Of a stretch of 12,085 nt of DNA, positions 7,678-12,085 are shown piece by piece. Position 1 is the first letter of the stretch, and each line of letters begins with the position of its first letter. Made by a program: the position numbers and the translations under genes. A model generated the notes under the pieces. The model saw nothing but the letters and a program-made list of their open reading frames with translations, was not told the origin of the DNA and did no database searches. Source of the DNA: an uncultured Bacillaceae bacterium (GTDB lineage: Bacteria; Bacillota; Bacilli; Bacillales; Alkalibacillaceae); the NCBI GenBank assembly GCA_937958375.1, contig CALGNY010000095.1, positions 1 through 12,085 of the forward strand. The letters are read 5' to 3'.

Positions 7678-9180
7678 ATGGGTGCACTTGATGGAATAGC
7701 AACCGGTTTTCAGGTTGCGTTAAGTTTTGAAGGAATCATGTTCGTTTTGATTGGTGTATTCGTCGGTACGTTTATCGGGATGCTTCCAGGATTGGGACCG
7801 ATCAGTGCCATTGCCATTATGATCCCGATTACGTATGGAATGGATCCTACGTTGGCGTTGGTCATGATGGCAGGTGTTTATTATGGTGCCGTATTTGGAG
7901 GTTCGACATCTTCCATTCTATTAAACGCGCCAGGGATTTCAGGCACCGTCGCATCTGCATTTGACGGATATCCGATGGCCCAGCAAGGAAAAGCTGGGAA
8001 AGCACTGGCGATTGCAGCGATATCTTCATTTGCTGGTGGAACAATCAGTGTTATTCTATTGATGATTTTTGCTCCGATGCTCGCAAGTGTTGCGATTTCA
8101 TTTGGACCGCCGGCTTATTTCGCTCTCATGCTACTCGGTTTATCTGCGATTGCTAGTTTATCTGAAGGTTCGACGATAAAAGCAACCATCTCAGCTGTCG
8201 TTGGTTTCATGATTGCGACAATTGGTATCGACCCACAGACAGGTACTTCCAGGTTTAGTTTTGGAAGTGCAAATCTATTAGATGGTATTGACTTTCTCGT
8301 CATTGCATTAGGTTTGTTTGCGATCGCTGAAGTTTGTTATTTGATCATGAATCGCAAGAAAAAATCAATTGGCAGCGCAAAAGAAATTGGTAGTTTGAAA
8401 TTAAGCAAGAAAGATTTTAAAGAAATGAGTGGGCCTGCAGGAAGACAATCATTTTTAGGGTTTATCCTAGGAATCCTTCCAGGGGCAGGCGCTACGATTG
8501 CTTCATTTATCAGTTATATTACGGAAAAGAAAATTGCGAAGAAACCTGAAGAGTTCGGGAAAGGCTCGATTAAAGGGTTGGCTGCTCCTGAAGCATCCAA
8601 TAATGCGGCGACGAGCGGTGCGTTCGTTCCTTTACTAAGTTTAGGGATTCCGGGTTCGGGTACAACCGCAGTCATGCTAGGTGCATTTTTAGTTCTAGGA
8701 TTGCAGCCTGGACCTATGCTGATGACCGATCGTCCAGAAGTATTCTGGGGAATCATTGCAAGTATGTATATCGGGAACATTTTCTTGTTGATTTTAAACT
8801 TGCCACTGATTCCATATATCGCTCGACTATTGACAATCCCTCGACCAATGTTGATTTCGTTGGTCATCATGTTTAGTTTTATAGGTGTATATGCGATCAG
8901 TTTCAGTACGTTTGACCTGTACTTACTGTTGGCATTCGGTGTCATCGGTCTCTTGATGAGGATGTTCGCCTTTCCGGCACCACCGTTCATTTTGGCATTC
9001 ATCCTAGGTGGTATGATGGAACAATCATTCAGACAATCCATGACCATTTCAGATGGCAGCCTGTCCATTTTCTTTACGAACAATATCTCACTCGTATTGA
9101 TCATCGTATCCGTACTTTCGTTTGTATTCCCATTAGTGCAAGCGATCAGGACGCGGAAGAAAGAGAAAGCGGAGGCTTAA
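7678..9180 (+). CDS. tctA: Tripartite tricarboxylate transporter large permease TctA
   Basis: This is the main permease of the TTT transporter. The 500-residue product is of normal length with about 11-12 predicted membrane segments. Near residue 32 it has the family signature GTFIGMLPGLGPISAIAIMI, followed by YYGAVFGGSTSSILLNAPG (about 68-86). A related LGILPGAGATIASFISY lies near 263-279, matching the internal two-half architecture of TctA proteins. APEASNNAATSGAFVPLLSLGIPGSGTTAV (split here across about 302-331) is also highly typical. AAAGGAGGG (7664-7672) overlaps the tctB stop and precedes the ATG by five bases. It is last in tctCBA and followed by a terminator. In the classic Salmonella system this transporter carries citrate. 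Homologues carry other carboxylates. Confidence 0.97.
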   Translation: MGALDGIATGFQVALSFEGIMFVLIGVFVGTFIGMLPGLGPISAIAIMIPITYGMDPTLALVMMAGVYYGAVFGGSTSSILLNAPGISGTVASAFDGYPMAQQGKAGKALAIAAISSFAGGTISVILLMIFAPMLASVAISFGPPAYFALMLLGLSAIASLSEGSTIKATISAVVGFMIATIGIDPQTGTSRFSFGSANLLDGIDFLVIALGLFAIAEVCYLIMNRKKKSIGSAKEIGSLKLSKKDFKEMSGPAGRQSFLGFILGILPGAGATIASFISYITEKKIAKKPEEFGKGSIKGLAAPEASNNAATSGAFVPLLSLGIPGSGTTAVMLGAFLVLGLQPGPMLMTDRPEVFWGIIASMYIGNIFLLILNLPLIPYIARLLTIPRPMLISLVIMFSFIGVYAISFSTFDLYLLLAFGVIGLLMRMFAFPAPPFILAFILGGMMEQSFRQSMTISDGSLSIFFTNNISLVLIIVSVLSFVFPLVQAIRTRKKEKAEA

Positions 9181-9202
9181 TGGCTACTTAAAGTGAATAA
9201 CG

Positions 9203-9245
9203 AGGCAGGGACTGAAGTGAAATTAGTGTCCCTGCCTTTGCATTT
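9203..9245 (+). terminator. Intrinsic terminator after tctA
   Basis: AGGCAGGGAC (9203-9212) pairs perfectly with GTCCCTGCCT (9228-9237) around a 15-base loop and is followed by a T-rich stretch that includes five T at about 9243-9247. It begins 22 bases after the tctA stop. The remaining bases to 9339 show no gene. Confidence 0.85.
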
Positions 9246-9339
9246 TTGAATAGTAAGGGGTTCGTGTAAAATGAAAGCTTTTAGTTAAGAATGCGGGCGT
9301 GTATGTCAACTTTTCGGTTCAGGGTTTATAAATCAATCT

Positions 9340-9695
9340 TTAACGATTAGAATCAAGGTTTTTTAAATCCTCCTTGGATAACCCTTCATATGCTGCATCA
9401 ACAATTTCGTAGTCAAACTGCGTTACTTCCTCATGAGCAAAATAGATATATTCAACATAAGGCTCATTTTCGAATACGACCGTTACATAAAAGTTAGGTG
9501 TTTTGAAAACAAATACGCCATCCACGGATGTTAGATCTTCTTTGTTGTAGCCTTGTTCTTCGGTAAGGTAATCCGTTACCTTATTTTCATAGAGTTTTTT
9601 ATTTACTTCTAGGTAAATAAACGTGTTAGTAAAATGATGATCAGTGCTATTGTTATAAACAAATAGATCTTATGAAACTTCGTCATTTCATCCAT
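9340..9695 (-). pseudogene. Frameshifted DUF3139-like small membrane protein
   Basis: The minus strand has a good start region (AAGG at 9696-9699; ATG at 9695 or 9686) reading MTKFHKIYLFITIALIIILL, a basic start plus one membrane segment, but this frame stops at 9609-9611. A second frame, open from 9669 to the stop at 9340-9342, continues with IYLEVNKKLYENKVTDYLTE and later FYVTVVFENEPYVEYIYF. This layout, a membrane anchor followed by a short exported domain with a VEYxY-like strand, resembles the DUF3139 family of Firmicutes. Restoring one A in the run at 9631-9634 would join both parts into a single protein of about 118 residues, the usual size. So this is a recently broken gene or a homopolymer sequencing error. 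A GTG at 9525 would give only the C-terminal half. DUF3139 function is unknown, and the family match is by eye. Confidence 0.72.
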
Positions 9696-9752
9696 CCTTA
9701 CCCTTGAAAATAGTAATTCAAATTAGGATATCGTTTGAACTCCGGTGTCTCT

Positions 9753-10238
9753 TTATGTCATTTCTTTCTTCATCCGAATGGTCTGTAATTCATGGCCCGC
9801 AAAGTTTTCTGTATACTCCTCTACAACTTGAAATCCTTTCGCTTCATAAAACCGTTTGGCAGGATCATTTTGTCTTTCTACCTCGACATGAAGAACTTTT
9901 AAACCTTTTAGCTCGTTCATTCCCCGCTCAATCAGTTGGCTTCCGATTCCTCTGCCTTGTGTTTCGGGCAACAGGTAAATCGCTGCCAAGGTTGAGTCAC
10001 CGTCGTCCGTTACAGGCGTGAAATGAGCGAACCCAACAATGTTATCTTCCATCACAGCAACAAACATTACTGATCCCTTTAATTTTTTCAAGAGTGTTTC
10101 CTCACTATACGCATTCGCCAAAAACTTCTCCCGGATTTCTTTGGGGATCAATCCCTCATATGTATCGTGCCAGCTTGTGATTGCGACTTCTTTCACCTGG
10201 AGAATATCACTTTCCTTCATCGGTCGAATTGTAGCCAT
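9753..10238 (-). CDS. GNAT-family N-acetyltransferase
   Basis: This is an acetyl-CoA-dependent acyltransferase of the GNAT superfamily, probably cytosolic. The 161-residue product has an N-terminal IRPMKESDILQVKEVAITSW segment typical of these enzymes. Motif A follows at about 91-105 (IYLLPETQGRGIGSQLI), with the acetyl-CoA phosphate loop QGRGIG. The motif-B region RQNDPAKRFYEAKGFQVVEE contains the usual asparagine and the late FYEKxGF-like signature. ATG 10238 is chosen because GGGAG (10247-10251) is eight bases upstream; a GTG at 10247 would overlap it. The acceptor substrate cannot be predicted. The gene is divergent from the RocB-like gene and lies upstream of the broken DUF3139-like gene. 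Confidence 0.93.
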   Translation of the reverse strand: MATIRPMKESDILQVKEVAITSWHDTYEGLIPKEIREKFLANAYSEETLLKKLKGSVMFVAVMEDNIVGFAHFTPVTDDGDSTLAAIYLLPETQGRGIGSQLIERGMNELKGLKVLHVEVERQNDPAKRFYEAKGFQVVEEYTENFAGHELQTIRMKKEMT

Positions 10239-10300
10239 CCGTCCCACTCCCTAACTGTATTTGTGATGTAGTATACAAGAAAATCTTATCTAAGACTATG

Positions 10301-10319
10301 CTTTATTTCGGAAATAAAG
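10301..10319. promoter_or_regulatory. Perfect 19-bp palindrome upstream of the rocB-like gene
   Basis: CTTTATTTC (10301-10309) and GAAATAAAG (10311-10319) form a perfect inverted repeat around a single G. It lies 41 bases before the RocB-like start and just ahead of a possible -10 (TATACT, 10325-10330), where a -35 would fall. It looks like a dimeric repressor operator, but it does not match a site I recognise. Confidence 0.45.
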
Positions 10320-10360
10320 TTACATATACTAAAGAAAACAATGTGATAGGGGGAAGAGAT

Positions 10361-12013
10361 ATGTTTTCTTGCCGGGAAGAGATTTTTTCATTAACCAAAC
10401 GATTGGTCAGTATCGATAGTGTCGTCAATACAGATGGAGAGCGGGCATTCGCCCGTTCATTATATGAGTTCATTTCCTCATTTGATTATTTTCAAAAGAA
10501 CGCGGAGCAGGTCGTTATGGAAAGGACAGTCAACGATGCCGTTGAGCGGTATAATGTCTTGGCTTACGTCAAAGGAACGAAGAAACAGAGCGATCGTACG
10601 GTCATCTTGGTCGGTCACATGGATACGGTCGGCGTGGACGATTACAACCAGCTGAAGCGGCTAGCTTTTTTGCCGAATGAATTGATGGAGGAATTTGAAA
10701 AAGAAGATTTGCCTTCATCTGTAAAAGAGCAATTGAAGTCAGGGAATTGGTTATTTGGACGCGGTACGTTGGATATGAAAAGTGGCGTGGCAAGTCATTT
10801 ATATTTATTGGACTATTATTCAAAACATCCAGAGGAATTGGAAGGGAACCTCGTATTTGTTTGTGAGTGTGACGAGGAAGATAGCTCAAACGGCATTCTT
10901 TCGGCTTTAAAAACATTGAAGCGCTGGAAAGAAGAAGAGAGCTTCCAGTATGTAGCCGCAATCAACGCGGATTATGTAGCTCCGTTATATGAGGGCGATG
11001 AAAACCGGTATATTTACAAAGGAACGGTCGGAAAACTACTGCCTTCTTTTTATGTGACTGGCCATGAAAGTCATGTCGGTGCAGCATTTGATGGACTGGA
11101 CCCAAACTTTTTGGTTGCAGAATTGACTAGGCAAATCAGCTATAACCCTGAATTGACAGATGAAGCGCTTGGGGAGAGGACATTGCCACCGGTTTCCTTG
11201 AAGCAAATGGATTTGAAGCCGAGTTACACGGTACAGACGGCTCTGTCGGCTTATGTTTACTATAACTTTTTCATTCATTCGTGGTCGCCGGATGAGGTGT
11301 TGGATCGATTGAAGGAACAAGCAACGATTGCTTTTGAAAATGCGCTCAGTTTATATGAAGACAGGTATCGGAAGTATTGTTCGATCAGTGGCCATCCATA
11401 TAAGGAAATTCCGTGGAAGCCGCGTGTGATGACCTATAAGGAAATGAGAGATACATTAATTGATTTGCACGGAGAAAAATTTACGAACTTCATGAAGGAG
11501 CTTGAGGAAGAGCTCGTTGCCGATCCGGAGTTGGATACTCGAATGTATGCTGCGCGGATTGTGGATGAGGCTTGGAAGTGGATGGAAGACCGCTCGCCGG
11601 CTATGATTTTGTTTTATTCCTCATTATACTCGCCACGGATCGAGCTCTCTAGTGACACCGAGGATGAACAGATTCTGCTTAAGTCGTTGGATGAAGCCAT
11701 TGATGAAATGCAGCCGCACTACGAATATCCAATTGTCACGAAAAACTTTTTCCCTTATATCTCGGATATGAGTTTTTTGGCGATGAGTGATGACGAGGAA
11801 GGAATCGAAGCCGTGCAAGATAACAATCCAAGCTGGGGCAAAAAACATTATGTCGATTATCAAGATATCCGTGATATCAATGTTCCGATCATCAATATCG
11901 GACCTTACGGAATGGATGCCCATGCACGGTTGGAACGAGTTGAAATGAACTACACGTTTGAAATCATGCCCAACCTGACGAATAAAGTTGTGAAAAAAGT
12001 ACTGAATAGATAA
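10361..12013 (+). CDS. rocB: RocB-like M20-family metallohydrolase
   Basis: This is a predicted zinc-dependent M20/M28-type peptidase or amidohydrolase resembling RocB, which belongs to the arginine utilisation regulon of Bacillus subtilis. RocB's exact reaction is not firmly established. The 550-residue product is close to RocB's length (about 566). Metal and catalytic residues are visible: GHMDTV (His86, Asp88), GRGTLDMKSGVA (Asp138), CDEEDSSNG (Glu172/Glu173), NADYVAP (Asp204), GHESHVGAAFDGL (His235, His238) and GPYGMDAHARLE with a late His521. ATG 10361 is chosen because AGGGGGA (10348-10354) precedes it; an in-frame ATG at 10298 lacks such a site and would run through the palindrome. No other arginine-pathway gene is in the window. 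The M20-type call is secure and the RocB identity is likely. Confidence 0.88.
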   Translation: MFSCREEIFSLTKRLVSIDSVVNTDGERAFARSLYEFISSFDYFQKNAEQVVMERTVNDAVERYNVLAYVKGTKKQSDRTVILVGHMDTVGVDDYNQLKRLAFLPNELMEEFEKEDLPSSVKEQLKSGNWLFGRGTLDMKSGVASHLYLLDYYSKHPEELEGNLVFVCECDEEDSSNGILSALKTLKRWKEEESFQYVAAINADYVAPLYEGDENRYIYKGTVGKLLPSFYVTGHESHVGAAFDGLDPNFLVAELTRQISYNPELTDEALGERTLPPVSLKQMDLKPSYTVQTALSAYVYYNFFIHSWSPDEVLDRLKEQATIAFENALSLYEDRYRKYCSISGHPYKEIPWKPRVMTYKEMRDTLIDLHGEKFTNFMKELEEELVADPELDTRMYAARIVDEAWKWMEDRSPAMILFYSSLYSPRIELSSDTEDEQILLKSLDEAIDEMQPHYEYPIVTKNFFPYISDMSFLAMSDDEEGIEAVQDNNPSWGKKHYVDYQDIRDINVPIINIGPYGMDAHARLERVEMNYTFEIMPNLTNKVVKKVLNR

Positions 12014-12015
12014 TG

Positions 12016-12085
12016 AGGGTTCCTCAACGACATTTAAGGTGTGGAAGGGTGCCGAATGTCGCTGACAGGAGTTCTCATCGACATT
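12016..12085. repeat. Start of a repeat with CGACATT arms, cut by the window edge
   Basis: Two 19-base segments (12016-12034 and 12067-12085), each ending in CGACATT, match at 15 of 19 positions with a period of 51. Between them AATGTCG (12055-12061) is the reverse complement of the shared end, so hairpins are possible. It follows the RocB-like stop by two bases. No T-run is seen, so a terminator is not supported. Confidence 0.5.

Noticed and set aside
8514..9104. A 196-codon open frame on the minus strand inside tctA
   Set aside because: It is fully antisense to a well-supported permease gene, has no ribosome binding site and resembles no family. It is an artefact of the codon use of tctA.
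9340..9525. A separate 61-residue protein starting at GTG 9525
   Set aside because: The reading frame continues upstream with a sensible protein sequence to 9669, and the real start region with a membrane segment lies in the other frame. It is the C-terminal half of a broken gene.
9717..9739. Inverted repeat TTCAAA / TTTGAA upstream of the broken DUF3139-like gene
   Set aside because: Six-base arms with an 11-base loop are weak. A minus-strand promoter with an 18-base spacer can be drawn here, but both hexamers match consensus at only four of six positions.

Overview
The window reads as chromosomal DNA from a low-to-moderate GC Gram-positive bacterium of the Bacillales. Supporting signs are strong AGGAGG-type ribosome binding sites, lipobox (LVAC / LAAC) substrate-binding proteins, a CcpA-type cre site, a CitA/DcuS-type two-component pair and a RocB-like protein. 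The binding proteins are acidic, and TctC has a long Asp/Glu/Ser linker, which would suit a salt-tolerant or halophilic member, but this is an inference and no genus can be named from the sequence.

Layout, left to right. (1) Positions 83-2886 hold a complete dctP-dctQ-dctM TRAP transporter operon, closed by a strong and probably bidirectional terminator. (2) A small three-helix membrane protein gene (2947-3177, minus) converges on that terminator. (3) Positions 3359-5632 hold a CitA/DcuS-family sensor kinase and its CitB/DcuR-family response regulator, with no bases between them, followed by a terminator. (4) A 400-base intergenic region contains a degenerate 41-42 bp tandem repeat and then a near-consensus cre site. 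(5) Positions 6036-9180 hold a tctC-tctB-tctA tripartite tricarboxylate transporter operon with its own terminator. (6) On the minus strand are a frameshifted DUF3139-like small membrane protein gene and a GNAT acetyltransferase gene. (7) Positions 10361-12013 encode a RocB-like M20-family hydrolase. The right edge holds the beginning of another repeat.

The main theme is uptake of organic acids. The kinase has the extracytoplasmic ligand residues typical of citrate/C4-dicarboxylate sensors. It probably senses a di- or tricarboxylate outside the cell and, through the regulator, switches on one or both neighbouring transporters. The TRAP system is driven by an ion gradient and commonly carries C4-dicarboxylates or related acids. 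The TTT system carries tricarboxylates or other carboxylates. The cre site suggests that tctCBA is also under carbon catabolite control. In both operons a stable hairpin lies between the binding-protein gene and the permease genes, which fits making more binding protein than permease.

I found no clearly new multi-gene system. The most unusual items are the tandem repeat upstream of tctC, the broken DUF3139-like gene with an identifiable single-base lesion, and the paired binding-protein/permease hairpins.
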